From a virus: a stretch of 27,888 nt of DNA. Location of the stretch: the IMG/VR virus record IMGVR_UViG_3300042339_000576, positions 1 through 27,888 of that record; one strand, given 5' to 3'. Below, in pieces: positions 9,506-17,094 of this stretch. A program made the translations under genes and the position numbers. The first letter of the stretch is position 1. Each line of letters begins with the position of its first letter. Below the pieces are notes generated by a model. The model was given only the letters and a program-made list of their open reading frames with translations. It was not told the DNA's origin and did no database searches.

Positions 9506-11520
9506 TATAGTGCTCTTCCTTTAATATCTGTGTTTGGAAATTTAATTTCAAAGATTGCAGGGTCTAAAGATGGATAAACCATTTTGTTACGAGTTGCCTC
9601 TTTAATGTTGTAAGCGTATGTAGAATAATTACTACCTCTTAAATTTACAACTTCCACATTTTGAACGGAAGATACACCATCTATATTTGCTATTTCCAAT
9701 TCAATCTCACTTAAATTTATAGGTTCGTTCATTTGCCATTTTGTAATATCAAAATAGTTTATTAATGCTTGATTGGCTTTTAATAAAACTTCTCGTTTAT
9801 TGTAGTTGGAAAATACTGTAATCTCATAGTTTATACCAATATTAATAACAAATCCATCTAACATATTAACCGCATCTGTCAACATTCTATATTCTTCTAA
9901 ATATGTTTTTAGATTTTGTCTAACTGCATCATTTAGTGTGGTGAGGTTGCCATTAACATCATATCCCAAAAGATACATATTGATAGCAAATGGATTATTA
10001 AACTCCGCGTTTATAGATTTTTGTTGTAAAATATATCTTTCAATCTGGTCACCTATTTCCGTATCACTTTTACCTACTGATGATTTTACTAAATTTAAAA
10101 ATTGTTGCCTAGCAGTATCATCTCTTAAAACCGATTGTACCTTTGTATCATCCAATGCAGTATCTTGTGCTACATAAACTTTTGCAACACCACCGAATTG
10201 AGCATCCATAGCAAGTGTTCTAATTTCGTAATCTTTACGAGTTACTGCTCTATTTTGAGAACCATAGTTTGCTATTGCGTTTTCTCTAATTTCTTCAATA
10301 GTTTCACCACCAGCTCCACCTACTGCTGGTTCTAAATTAGTAACCGCTACCGATTGTTTTGATTGGTTATATTGTGGTAATGATATTGGTGTATATTGTA
10401 TCAAATCTTCATCAAATTCAATTAAATTAATTGTTGATAAATCACCACTTTGTACATTTGACGAAATACCACCACCAGATAAATAATTAATTGTTAATGT
10501 AGTCTGTGATGGTGCTATACCATATGTTGATGTTTTTAAAAAATGTGTTGGGTCAAATGTTTCACCAAGTTTATCAATTGAATTGTTTAAACCCAAACCA
10601 ACATTTTTAGTAGATGGTATTAATATCTCATCACTTACATCCCCACTACCACCACCAAAACGTAATTCAATATCACCAGTATCCATTACTTTTGTTGTAA
10701 ATCTGCGAGGTGTGCGGATTAATTTTAATAAATATGGTACAGATTCTCTATATTGTGATAACGTTGGGTCGTTTGATTCTACATTTGGTATTTTTACATA
10801 TATCATGTCTTGCGCCAAATAAGGAACTTCGTAGTATTTATTACCATTGCTATCAACCACATTACTTATTCCAATAAAGTTAGTATCACTTATTGATACG
10901 ATTGGGTTTTTTATAAAACTAAAAAACTCTTGCGTTACAGATTTTGATTCTGCGCTTATTGCTTTTACTTTTTTTGTTATAAGATATAATAGTGGCTTAA
11001 CACCATCTGTTTGAAATACACTAACCTCTCTATCAGTTGCATCATTAAAATCTACATCATCGGTAGTTGTAAAAATCAAATTAGTATTTAGAGTAGATTT
11101 TACTTGCATACCCTGTTTAATCTTCAACGCATAAGTATAATCAGGTTTATTATTAATACCACTTCCTGTACTTGGAACGGTTTGATAAACTGATAAAGTT
11201 GTTGTTGCTGGCTTTGATAATTTTGGTTTGTATCCTAAATTTTGTGCTTGAGTTAAAACGTTTTTATAGTTTCCAGCTAAATTAATAAATGATTCTTTTA
11301 ATTGAGCATCTGTATAATAAGAAAGAACATCACCAACAAATGCAGCTTGTTCCAAAAACATCATACCAGGCGATGCTTCATTAAAATCGTTAAACGTATC
11401 AGCATAGTATGTTTTCGTAAATTCAATAAGAGATTGACGGAGTGATGCAAAATCTCTATTAAGATATTTTATATCTTTATTGTTTTTACCCCAATTTTTT
11501 TCGGTAGGTAGTAGTGCCAT
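9505..11520 (-). CDS. gp6: Baseplate wedge protein, T4 gp6 / baseplate J family
   Basis: gp6 forms the inner ring of the contractile-tail baseplate and joins the wedges around the hub. The N-terminus has the family signature FNDFNEASPGMMFLEQAAFV followed by GDVLSYYTDAQLKESFINLA. The middle holds GGAGGETIEEIRENAIANYG and NRAVTRKDYEIRTL, as in baseplate J-type domains. The C-terminal part (NISEIELEIANIDGV-like, here INLSEIELEIANIDGVSSVQ) also matches the family. Its length of 671 residues is close to that of T4 gp6 (660). It follows gp25 directly, an order also seen in many contractile tails. Together these make the assignment secure. Confidence 0.93.
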   Translation of the reverse strand: MALLPTEKNWGKNNKDIKYLNRDFASLRQSLIEFTKTYYADTFNDFNEASPGMMFLEQAAFVGDVLSYYTDAQLKESFINLAGNYKNVLTQAQNLGYKPKLSKPATTTLSVYQTVPSTGSGINNKPDYTYALKIKQGMQVKSTLNTNLIFTTTDDVDFNDATDREVSVFQTDGVKPLLYLITKKVKAISAESKSVTQEFFSFIKNPIVSISDTNFIGISNVVDSNGNKYYEVPYLAQDMIYVKIPNVESNDPTLSQYRESVPYLLKLIRTPRRFTTKVMDTGDIELRFGGGSGDVSDEILIPSTKNVGLGLNNSIDKLGETFDPTHFLKTSTYGIAPSQTTLTINYLSGGGISSNVQSGDLSTINLIEFDEDLIQYTPISLPQYNQSKQSVAVTNLEPAVGGAGGETIEEIRENAIANYGSQNRAVTRKDYEIRTLAMDAQFGGVAKVYVAQDTALDDTKVQSVLRDDTARQQFLNLVKSSVGKSDTEIGDQIERYILQQKSINAEFNNPFAINMYLLGYDVNGNLTTLNDAVRQNLKTYLEEYRMLTDAVNMLDGFVINIGINYEITVFSNYNKREVLLKANQALINYFDITKWQMNEPINLSEIELEIANIDGVSSVQNVEVVNLRGSNYSTYAYNIKEATRNKMVYPSLDPAIFEIKFPNTDIKGRAL

Positions 11521-11521
11521 A

Positions 11522-11944
11522 TTATACTGTTATATTTAATGAGTCTCTTGAATTGTTACCAGCAAATGATAAGGTATAATCCAATTGAATATCTATTCTA
11601 TTATTATCTTTTGATGCATCATTAGATGATATGTTAATACCATTTATTGTTATAAAGGGTAGCCAAGTTGAAATTGAATCTTGTATTTCGGCTTGTATAT
11701 ATGCATAAGCATCTTGTCCATCTTGTTCAAATATAACCTTTCTTAAATCACATCCAAAATCTGGTATTCCCAATCTTTCTCCTCTATTAGTTAAAATCAA
11801 ATTTTTAAGGTCTGATTTTATTTGTTCTTTTGTGGTATATGTAACAGCAAAGAATCCATTATTTCCAACAGTAAATGGAAGAGATACACCAACACTTTTG
11901 TCTTGGGTATCTATAATTAATGGTTTCTGTATAACGTATGCCAT
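11522..11944 (-). CDS. gp25: Baseplate wedge protein, gp25/GpW-like
   Basis: gp25-like proteins are small baseplate wedge subunits that link to the sheath and help start sheath polymerisation; they are shared by phages, type VI secretion and pyocin-like particles. The diagnostic segment is present at about residues 45-72: IKSDLKNLILTNRGERLGIP followed by DFGCDLRKVIFEQ. The length, 140 residues, is close to T4 gp25 (132). The protein starts MAYVIQKPL, and the following VGVSLPFTVGNNGFF resembles the family's N-terminal strand. The ATG at 11944 shares a base with the previous stop (TAATG), and gp6 begins 1 base after the stop. Operon coupling with gp6 matches the fixed stoichiometry of these wedge proteins. 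Confidence 0.92.
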   Translation of the reverse strand: MAYVIQKPLIIDTQDKSVGVSLPFTVGNNGFFAVTYTTKEQIKSDLKNLILTNRGERLGIPDFGCDLRKVIFEQDGQDAYAYIQAEIQDSISTWLPFITINGINISSNDASKDNNRIDIQLDYTLSFAGNNSRDSLNITV

Positions 11945-12378
11945 TATTTCTTATTAAACTTCTTAACTAATTGTGAGTAATCTCTTGTCATTGCTTTCAT
12001 CAACACATCAACTCCCTCTGGATTCTTATGTGCCATCATTCTTGCTTGCTCTAATACCGATGGTCCACCTGCGGAAGCACCAAATTGGTCTGCCATATTT
12101 GATTCCTCACCAAATGAGTTATCACCATATCCTAACATATCAGGTGTAATTCTTGGAGTATGTGGATTTGCACTTCTTTTATCAAATCTCATTTCTCCCC
12201 AACTTCCATCATCCTTTGATACTGCTTGGTAATTTTCTTTTATTTGTGGTTTAGATGGTGTTTCCAATTCTTCGTTTAACACCTCACGTACCGCTTTGCG
12301 GATTTCTTCTTTAAGAGTTTTTTTCATATCTTCTCTTAAAACCTTAACTAAACCTTTAATTAATTCTGTTTGATTCAT
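11944..12378 (-). CDS. Small charged helical protein in baseplate operon (144 aa)
   Basis: Not recognised. The first 40 residues are an amphipathic helix rich in Lys, Arg and Glu (KVLREDMKKTLKEEIRKAVR), probably a coiled coil. The middle is polar and glycine-rich (WGEMRFDKRSANPH and DMLGYGDNSFGEESNM), and a second short helical region (LEQARMMAHKNPEGVDVLMK) closes the protein. There is no membrane segment and no catalytic motif. It lies immediately before gp25 and overlaps it by one base (TAATG). Candidate roles are an adaptor, chaperone or minor baseplate component; this is inference from position. An exact TATTTATA motif lies 21 bases upstream of the start, so a transcript could begin here. 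Confidence 0.75.
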   Translation of the reverse strand: MNQTELIKGLVKVLREDMKKTLKEEIRKAVREVLNEELETPSKPQIKENYQAVSKDDGSWGEMRFDKRSANPHTPRITPDMLGYGDNSFGEESNMADQFGASAGGPSVLEQARMMAHKNPEGVDVLMKAMTRDYSQLVKKFNKK

Positions 12379-12399
12379 AATAAATTGTAGTTTATCTTA

Positions 12400-12407
12400 T
12401 ATAAATA
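12400..12407 (-). promoter_or_regulatory. Candidate phage late-promoter motif TATTTATA
   Basis: The coding strand reads TATTTATA in CATATATTTATATAAG, 21 bases before the start at 12378. It is one of five exact minus-strand copies in short gaps directly upstream of genes. The element is the reverse complement of the T4 late -10 box TATAAATA, so its orientation needs experimental proof. Confidence 0.4.
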
Positions 12408-12426
12408 TATGTTATATGTTTTTTGG

Positions 12427-12990
12427 TTATTCTATTATAGTGTATCCTTGCCAAGTCAAAATACCTGGTCCAGGAGGAGCGGTGGGTGGATATTGTGATA
12501 TTGTATTACATATGCCACCAATTGTTGTTAAATGTATTTTTGCAGCTAATACAATAATTTCTAAAAATGTATTTATAGTTGTAGACGGTAAAATTGGTAT
12601 TGGGGTTTCTATCCAAACGCCAGGATTTATTACAGTATTAGAAACAACTGATAGATTTAGTATAGTACCTGGTGCTGGTATTAGTGGTGGTATTTTTCCC
12701 AATTCAACACCAACCCAATACGAAATTATTGCTTTACCATATAATGCAAGCGATTGGTTATAGAAATCTTCACTTTTTGAATTAGTACCTTGCATTAAAG
12801 CTAATATTAAAGTAGATTTCATTAATTCAGTATTACCTTTTATTGCTGTGTTTTTTGTAATTATATCAAAGCCACGCTTAACACATTCATCATATTTTTT
12901 TACAAAGAAATCGGCATAATCTTCAACGGAATCCCAATTTGGGTTTTCCATTTTGGATGCCAATTCTAATTTAAAAATAGTCCAAGACAT
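12427..12990 (-). CDS. Uncharacterised baseplate-operon protein (187 aa)
   Basis: Function not recognised. It starts MSWTIFKLELASKMENPNWD. Residues 1-90 are helical with a pattern of FKLELA, DFFVKKYDEC and TLILALMQG. The second half is proline-rich and hydrophobic (IPPLIPAPGT, TPIPILPSTT, YPPTAPPGPG), ending in WQGYTIIE. I recall proteins of this layout near the spike gene in T4-like aquatic phages, but no search was possible. The hydrophobic stretch near LEIIVLAAKIHL is too short and mixed to call a membrane segment. The start overlaps the stop of the spike gene (TAATG), so the two are likely to be made together. A role as spike-associated or hub protein is inferred. Confidence 0.72.
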   Translation of the reverse strand: MSWTIFKLELASKMENPNWDSVEDYADFFVKKYDECVKRGFDIITKNTAIKGNTELMKSTLILALMQGTNSKSEDFYNQSLALYGKAIISYWVGVELGKIPPLIPAPGTILNLSVVSNTVINPGVWIETPIPILPSTTINTFLEIIVLAAKIHLTTIGGICNTISQYPPTAPPGPGILTWQGYTIIE

Positions 12991-14279
12991 TATATAAGAT
13001 AATTTGTTTTAGAAAGACAATCCTTTAACTGATTACCTATTTCGGTAAATGCCTGTCTATTTATAGGACCAGGGGCAGACGGACCTGATGGAGTTGCTAT
13101 TTGCATTTGATTTATAGCATCTATAAGTTGTGCAATTAAATTTGTAAATTTATTACCCAATACCATTTGTTGATTTACACTACCACCACCTAACATAATT
13201 TTACCATTCTCAACCTCAAACACCATATCATTTCTATTTTTTGCAGTAAAATACATATCACCATTATGTGTAGTAAAATCAATAGAATCAGTATCTATAC
13301 TAACTACATCATTTGCAAATATAGAAAGTTTCTTTTTAGAAAACAAATATAAATCTTCTGCCTTTGAAGATATTGTTACTCTATCGGAATTTATTACGAT
13401 TTGGTCTCCCTTCGCTTCACTTGGAAATTTGTGAGATGATTTTGAATAATTTACTACTGGTTTATATTTTGTAACATATTTTCCACTTGTTATATGTAAT
13501 GATGTTCCATCTTCATTAATATCTTCATCAACTATATCATATATCTTTTTAGACATATTATCAATCGATTCTCCATTACGAATTATAACAGCCGGGTCAA
13601 AAATTCCATTTGTTTTATCATCGTGTAAATATCCACTCAAACGAATTGAGTTTCCAAATCTACCTTGTATAACATTATCACCTTCTCTTAAAGATAATTG
13701 ATGTATTTTTAAATCTCTCTTAAAATAATCGCCCTGAAATCCTTTTCTTATGGTTTTTTTAATTGCACCATTTGATTCATTTGAGTTTGAAATACCCGTA
13801 GCTGCAACTTCGTTTACTTGTGATGCTTGTGTTTGAGAACTATCATTTTCATTTGAATTTTTTTTTGTAAGAGATAATAAAGATGGATTTGTGTTAAAAT
13901 TAACAGAGTTACTATAATTTGTAAGTGTATAATACCATATACCAGATATTTGCTGAACAAATACCATCTCACCAATTACAGGTACCAATAAATTGTTTTT
14001 GTTTAATGGTATAGCAACTGGTAAATTGTTTTCATTTAATTCAGCACCCGATGGAAATTTAAATTTAATACCACCATATATGTTTGCATTTTTTGTAACA
14101 TAATCATCCGATTGGTACTCTTCGTATGCTTTATTTATTGGATTTAGGGTATTATCATCAATATCATCAAACGATGTAATGACACTATGAACAATAGCAG
14201 CCTTTTCAGTATGCGTTTTTCCATAAGATGTTACAGATGATGTTGAGGTATGTCCTCTGTGATAATCAAACCCAGCCAT
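12990..14279 (-). CDS. gp5: Baseplate central spike / hub protein, gp5-like without lysozyme
   Basis: The protein forms the puncturing spike under the tail tube. Residues about 90-135 (LLVPVIGEMVFVQQISGIWYY) fit the OB-fold of gp5-type and VgrG-type proteins. GRFGNSIRLSG (near 205) and DPAVIIRNGES match spike proteins of T4-like cyanophages as I recall them. Residues about 285-385 are a beta-helix ladder of short hydrophobic strands (QIVINSDRVTISSKAEDLYL and the IDFTTHNGDMYFTAKN region), then MVLGNKF and a helical C-terminus. T4 gp5 has 575 residues with a lysozyme domain between the OB-fold and helix. Here there are 429 residues, and no lysozyme catalytic pattern is visible. It follows the 138-residue protein with no gap, and the next gene overlaps its stop (TAATG). 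Confidence 0.85.
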   Translation of the reverse strand: MAGFDYHRGHTSTSSVTSYGKTHTEKAAIVHSVITSFDDIDDNTLNPINKAYEEYQSDDYVTKNANIYGGIKFKFPSGAELNENNLPVAIPLNKNNLLVPVIGEMVFVQQISGIWYYTLTNYSNSVNFNTNPSLLSLTKKNSNENDSSQTQASQVNEVAATGISNSNESNGAIKKTIRKGFQGDYFKRDLKIHQLSLREGDNVIQGRFGNSIRLSGYLHDDKTNGIFDPAVIIRNGESIDNMSKKIYDIVDEDINEDGTSLHITSGKYVTKYKPVVNYSKSSHKFPSEAKGDQIVINSDRVTISSKAEDLYLFSKKKLSIFANDVVSIDTDSIDFTTHNGDMYFTAKNRNDMVFEVENGKIMLGGGSVNQQMVLGNKFTNLIAQLIDAINQMQIATPSGPSAPGPINRQAFTEIGNQLKDCLSKTNYLI

Positions 14280-14696
14280 TTATTTAATCCCCTGTCTTAA
14301 TTGTTCTAATTCTTGTTCTATTTCTTCTAACTTATCATCAGTCTTTTGCTCAATCTTTGTTGCAGTATCTTCAATTTCTTCCATTAACTGCTTTCTATCC
14401 TCATCACTTAACCAACCATCTTCACCATTACTCTTACCTTCCGCAAGAATCAATCTTTGAGCAATCGTAGCCATTTTAACCAAATGGTCATCGTTACTAA
14501 TTGACGCATTTATTAACTGCGTAATCATTGGTGTTAGTTGTATAGCATCCTGTGGGTTACGAATTAGTTTTCGTAGTTCCTCAATAAGACCTGAAATGTT
14601 TTTCTTTTTACCTTGTTGGTTTTCGTATATATCTTTTAATAGGGAAGAAAAAGATTTTCCCTTAAAGATTTCAAAATCCATATCAATATTACCCAT
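14280..14696 (-). CDS. Small helical structural-operon protein (138 aa)
   Basis: Function unknown. The start is placed at the ATG at 14696 (MGNIDMDFEIFKGKSF), because the longer open frame to 14753 begins inside the terminator hairpin. The sequence is almost wholly helical: FKGKSFSSLLKDIYENQQG, then ELRKLIRNPQDAIQLTPMI, NDDHLVKMATIAQRLI, and a glutamate-rich coiled coil at the C-terminus (about 105-138). I recall similar short proteins (FKGKSF..L..DIY, then NDD.LVKMA..IQR) in T4-like cyanophages, also near the spike gene, but cannot verify this. It heads the structural operon, with a TATTTATA motif 17 bases upstream, and is adjacent to the spike gene. A scaffold or baseplate assembly function is possible. 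Confidence 0.75.
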   Translation of the reverse strand: MGNIDMDFEIFKGKSFSSLLKDIYENQQGKKKNISGLIEELRKLIRNPQDAIQLTPMITQLINASISNDDHLVKMATIAQRLILAEGKSNGEDGWLSDEDRKQLMEEIEDTATKIEQKTDDKLEEIEQELEQLRQGIK

Positions 14697-14713
14697 AATA
14701 ACTCTTTGTTTAG

Positions 14714-14721
14714 TATAAATA
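14714..14721 (-). promoter_or_regulatory. Candidate phage late promoter before the structural operon
   Basis: TATTTATA on the coding strand lies 17 bases before the ATG at 14696 and just downstream of a terminator. A new transcript must therefore start here or further down to make the structural genes efficiently. No host-type TAnnTTTG element was seen in this gap. Confidence 0.5.
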
Positions 14722-14731
14722 TTATACATAG

Positions 14732-14756
14732 AAAAAAGGTGGTACAAGACCACCTT
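14732..14756 (-). terminator. Rho-independent terminator after the sigma-factor gene
   Basis: On the minus strand a perfect 8-base stem, AAGGTGGT and ACCACCTT, encloses the 5-base loop CTTGT and runs directly into TTTTTTC. The stem lies at 14736-14743 and 14749-14756, five bases after the sigma-factor stop codon. The plus strand has no T-run after the stem, so it acts in one direction only. Confidence 0.9.
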
Positions 14757-14760
14757 CTAA

Positions 14761-15489
14761 CTATCTTTTAATTGTTTTTGCCCAAAAGGGGTCATTTACA
14801 TCATCCATTATATCACCATCATCTAAAAACTGGTCATACAACTTAACTTGTGTTTCTTTCATTTTAGCCACAACCTTCGTAATGTAGTGTGTTTTATGAC
14901 CTGTCATTTCTCTTACCAAAAGATATAAAGACTTCTTATTGAAACTTTCTATATACTCTGCTCTACGAAATAACTCTAAAATAGAATCTGCAATTTGAAT
15001 ATCTCTTTTCTTTGTAAAAATACGATTTAGATTCTCATCCCAATATTGAAGCATTCTATTGTTAAATATTTTGAACTCTTCATTATGTTGTGTTTCTTTA
15101 AAATCATTTTCAGGATTCCAATTCTCTGGCATCTCTGAAATCTTTGATGTACTTTTATATCGTTTGTAGTTTGAGTTGTTATTTAAGATTAAATAGTTTC
15201 TAACTGCAATCGTAAAGTATGAGAATGCTTTTCCTTTATCTTGTTGGTATTTGTGTATTTTTTCCAATAAGAAAGAAATAACTTCTTGTTTCGTATCTTC
15301 TTTATCATCATCAAAGTAAGTAAATTTCCAAGTATTTAAAACATTTTCCGCTAACTTATAAAAAGAATAGTAGATGTGGTCTCTAAACAATAAGTTTCGT
15401 TCTCTTTCGCTTGATGAGTTATTATACGCTATAATAGCAGCTTCGGTTTCTTCCGTAAAGTAACGGGTATCTTTTTTCTTCCTTCCCAC
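14761..15489 (-). CDS. gp55: Late-transcription sigma factor, T4 gp55-like
   Basis: gp55-type factors direct host RNA polymerase to phage late promoters, acting in T4 with the sliding clamp and gp33. The N-terminal pattern FTEETEAAIIAYNNSSSERE, then FYKLAENVLNTWKF, followed by DTKQEVISFLLEKIHKYQQD and AFSYFTIAVRNYLI, matches the gp55 core (sigma region 2-like). The length is 242 residues against 185 in T4. The C-terminus (DPFWAKTIKR) does not obviously carry the T4 clamp-binding tail. The start is a GTG that overlaps the stop of the previous gene (TAGTG). A GAGGAGGA stretch upstream is part of the Lys/Glu codons of that gene and may or may not help initiation. A terminator follows the stop codon immediately. 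Confidence 0.88.
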   Translation of the reverse strand: MGRKKKDTRYFTEETEAAIIAYNNSSSERERNLLFRDHIYYSFYKLAENVLNTWKFTYFDDDKEDTKQEVISFLLEKIHKYQQDKGKAFSYFTIAVRNYLILNNNSNYKRYKSTSKISEMPENWNPENDFKETQHNEEFKIFNNRMLQYWDENLNRIFTKKRDIQIADSILELFRRAEYIESFNKKSLYLLVREMTGHKTHYITKVVAKMKETQVKLYDQFLDDGDIMDDVNDPFWAKTIKR

Positions 15490-15761
15490 TATTCCTCCTC
15501 TTTTTTACCAAACTCCGAATTTAATAGTTGTTCGTTTTTTTCTACTATTTCCTTTAAATCTGCAAATACAGAACCCACTTCATCATCTGATTGAAATGCG
15601 CCGGTGGAATCTATTTCTTTCATTGTATTATAAATTCCTTTGAATATAGTTAAGTTGTTTTCAATCTCATCTTCCAATACTTCTAATTTGCGAAATAGAT
15701 TATAATTCACATATAAAGAACCAATAAAGAGTGAGGATATTATAAATATTGTTACTATCAT
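15489..15761 (-). CDS. Small membrane-anchored protein coupled to the sigma factor (90 aa)
   Basis: Function unknown. Residues 2-20 (IVTIFIISSLFIGSLYVNY) form a single membrane helix. They are followed by a soluble charged part with probable coiled coil (LFRKLEVLEDEIENN), then YNTMKEIDSTGAFQSDDEVG and VFADLKEIVEKN. The SDDEVG...F..L segment resembles short proteins next to gp55 in other T4-like phages as I recall them; this was not searched. The stop codon overlaps the GTG start of the sigma factor, so translation of the two is probably linked. It begins 1 base after the deformylase stop. Its role could be regulatory or structural; the sequence does not decide. Confidence 0.8.
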   Translation of the reverse strand: MIVTIFIISSLFIGSLYVNYNLFRKLEVLEDEIENNLTIFKGIYNTMKEIDSTGAFQSDDEVGSVFADLKEIVEKNEQLLNSEFGKKEEE

Positions 15762-15762
15762 A

Positions 15763-16380
15763 TTAAATTACTTCATATCCCATTTGTAGGTATTCCTGAA
15801 CTTTCTTCTTTTTAATCATTTCAGTTTTACCTTGTGGAGATTTTAACATTAATTTTTCATTTCTACCTAAAGTTTCGTAAGAAGTTTTTTGAATGGTAGT
15901 GGTATATTGTCTATCACGAATAGTTAAACCATTTAAGTGGTCAATCTCATGTTGAACACAAACTGATTCTAACAAATCAACATCATCCATTAACTCATAC
16001 CCATCTTTGTATTCTCTACGAGATGTACCAAAGTGTAACTCTTCTGAATAGTTATCAGCTTTGATTGTAACCTCATAGTTACGAATTGTTTTTAATGGTT
16101 TTTCTAATGTCTTTGGAATAGATAAACAACCTTCTAAATAAATTAAAGTATCCTCACTACTTTTAACGATAGTAGGATTTACTAAAATCATAGGTTCTTC
16201 TCTTACATTGATTACACAAATTCTTTTATTTAACCCAATTTGATTTGCACTCATACCCAAACACTTATGTTCTGCAATAGCAGTTAAAAGTGCAGCAGAT
16301 GCTAACTCTTCTTCAATCTTACTAAATTTGGTATTAGGGATTGGTTGTTTTAACGCATGAATATCGGTTACTAATTTCAT
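15763..16380 (-). CDS. def: Peptide deformylase with C-terminal extension
   Basis: Peptide deformylase removes the formyl group from the initiator Met of new proteins, using a metal ion. All three motifs are present: GMSANQIG (42-49, motif 1), EGCLSIP (83-89, with metal-binding Cys), and QHEIDHLNG (143-151, with the two metal-binding His and catalytic Glu). There is an insertion before motif 3 (FGTSRREYKDGYELMDDVD). Beyond residue 170 there is a basic tail of about 35 residues (KSPQGKTEMIKKKKVQEYLQ then MGYEVI) not found in ordinary bacterial enzymes. Phage-borne deformylases are known in aquatic T4-like phages. It is the first gene of a unit with the membrane protein and the sigma factor, transcribed from a host-type promoter at 16406-16437. 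Confidence 0.93.
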   Translation of the reverse strand: MKLVTDIHALKQPIPNTKFSKIEEELASAALLTAIAEHKCLGMSANQIGLNKRICVINVREEPMILVNPTIVKSSEDTLIYLEGCLSIPKTLEKPLKTIRNYEVTIKADNYSEELHFGTSRREYKDGYELMDDVDLLESVCVQHEIDHLNGLTIRDRQYTTTIQKTSYETLGRNEKLMLKSPQGKTEMIKKKKVQEYLQMGYEVI

Positions 16381-16405
16381 TTCTTTTATTTTTTATTTAC
16401 TTTTA

Positions 16406-16437
16406 CAAATATACAACTTTTAAATGATTTTACCAAA
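16406..16437 (-). promoter_or_regulatory. Bacteroidota-type promoter before the deformylase-sigma unit
   Basis: On the minus strand TTTG (16434-16437) is followed after 20 bases by TATATTTG (16406-16413), a full match to the TTTG-N19/20-TAnnTTTG promoter of Bacteroidota. It lies 25 bases before the ATG at 16380, and the leader between is A-rich with no Shine-Dalgarno sequence. Confidence 0.85.
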
Positions 16438-16444
16438 TAATTAA

Positions 16445-17092
16445 CTATATTTTATTAAAATACCCACCAATATCGAATTTTGAGTTCATATTTATAGAAC
16501 CAGCTTCGTTTGGTACAAATTTTTGTGGGTCTACCAATCTAAAATCAACAGAAACTCTTGTTGAATCAGTATCATTGTTTTTATTACCATGCATTAGATT
16601 TGCACCATTGAATATCAATATTTCACCATATCTTACATAATATGGTTTATAATCACCTTTATCCTCTTTACTTTCCATCCAAATGGTGTTATTAGTCCAA
16701 GCATCTGTAAATGGTAGCCAAAAATTTACCTCACTTGCTCCATGATTGTATGTTTTATCTTTATGCCATTCACCCACACCCAAATTTCCATCTGCTAACT
16801 GAACTCTAAATGATGGAATTGATTGATAAATTACTTCTTCATATTCAAAACGTTCTTTTAGTTCTTTAACTAATTCTAAATAAGTTGGTAAAAACTCATT
16901 TTGAAACTTTTCATAATATCGCTTGTGCCAGATGGTAGATTGGTCTTTTTCTCTACTCAATAAATCGTAATGTTGTATTTTGTGTAAATTCTCCAAACTT
17001 TCACCATTTGTTTCTAGTATTTTGGATACGATGTTCCTAAATGGATATTTTTGTACATCATATGTAATCTTATAGGGTATAGGTAAATACAT
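16445..17092 (-). CDS. 2-oxoglutarate/Fe(II)-dependent oxygenase-like protein (215 aa)
   Basis: Probable non-haem iron oxygenase that uses 2-oxoglutarate to hydroxylate or otherwise oxidise a substrate. The facial triad is visible: H110 and D112 in GEWHKDK, and H168 in NLMHGNKNN, with R179 or R185 (DSTRVSVDFR) as the 2-oxoglutarate-binding Arg. The jelly-roll strands before and between (SFRVQLADG, EVNFWLPFTDAW, GEILIFNG) fit the family. The substrate is unknown. It is the last gene of the sugar operon and starts 2 bases after the glycosyltransferase, which suggests it modifies the same sugar or a carrier of it. A DNA-base hydroxylase is an alternative, but no DNA-binding part is visible. Confidence 0.8.
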   Translation of the reverse strand: MYLPIPYKITYDVQKYPFRNIVSKILETNGESLENLHKIQHYDLLSREKDQSTIWHKRYYEKFQNEFLPTYLELVKELKERFEYEEVIYQSIPSFRVQLADGNLGVGEWHKDKTYNHGASEVNFWLPFTDAWTNNTIWMESKEDKGDYKPYYVRYGEILIFNGANLMHGNKNNDTDSTRVSVDFRLVDPQKFVPNEAGSINMNSKFDIGGYFNKI

Positions 17093-17094
17093 AA

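Noticed and set aside
14697-14753. Longer start of the 138-residue gene at 14753
   Set aside because: It begins inside the terminator hairpin. The ATG at 14696 has a normal leader and gives the conserved-looking N-terminus FKGKSF.
15476-15500. GAGGAGGA before the sigma-factor GTG as a Shine-Dalgarno sequence
   Set aside because: It is the Lys/Glu-rich end of the upstream coding sequence. Other genes here lack such a sequence, so it cannot be taken as evidence of a ribosome-binding site.
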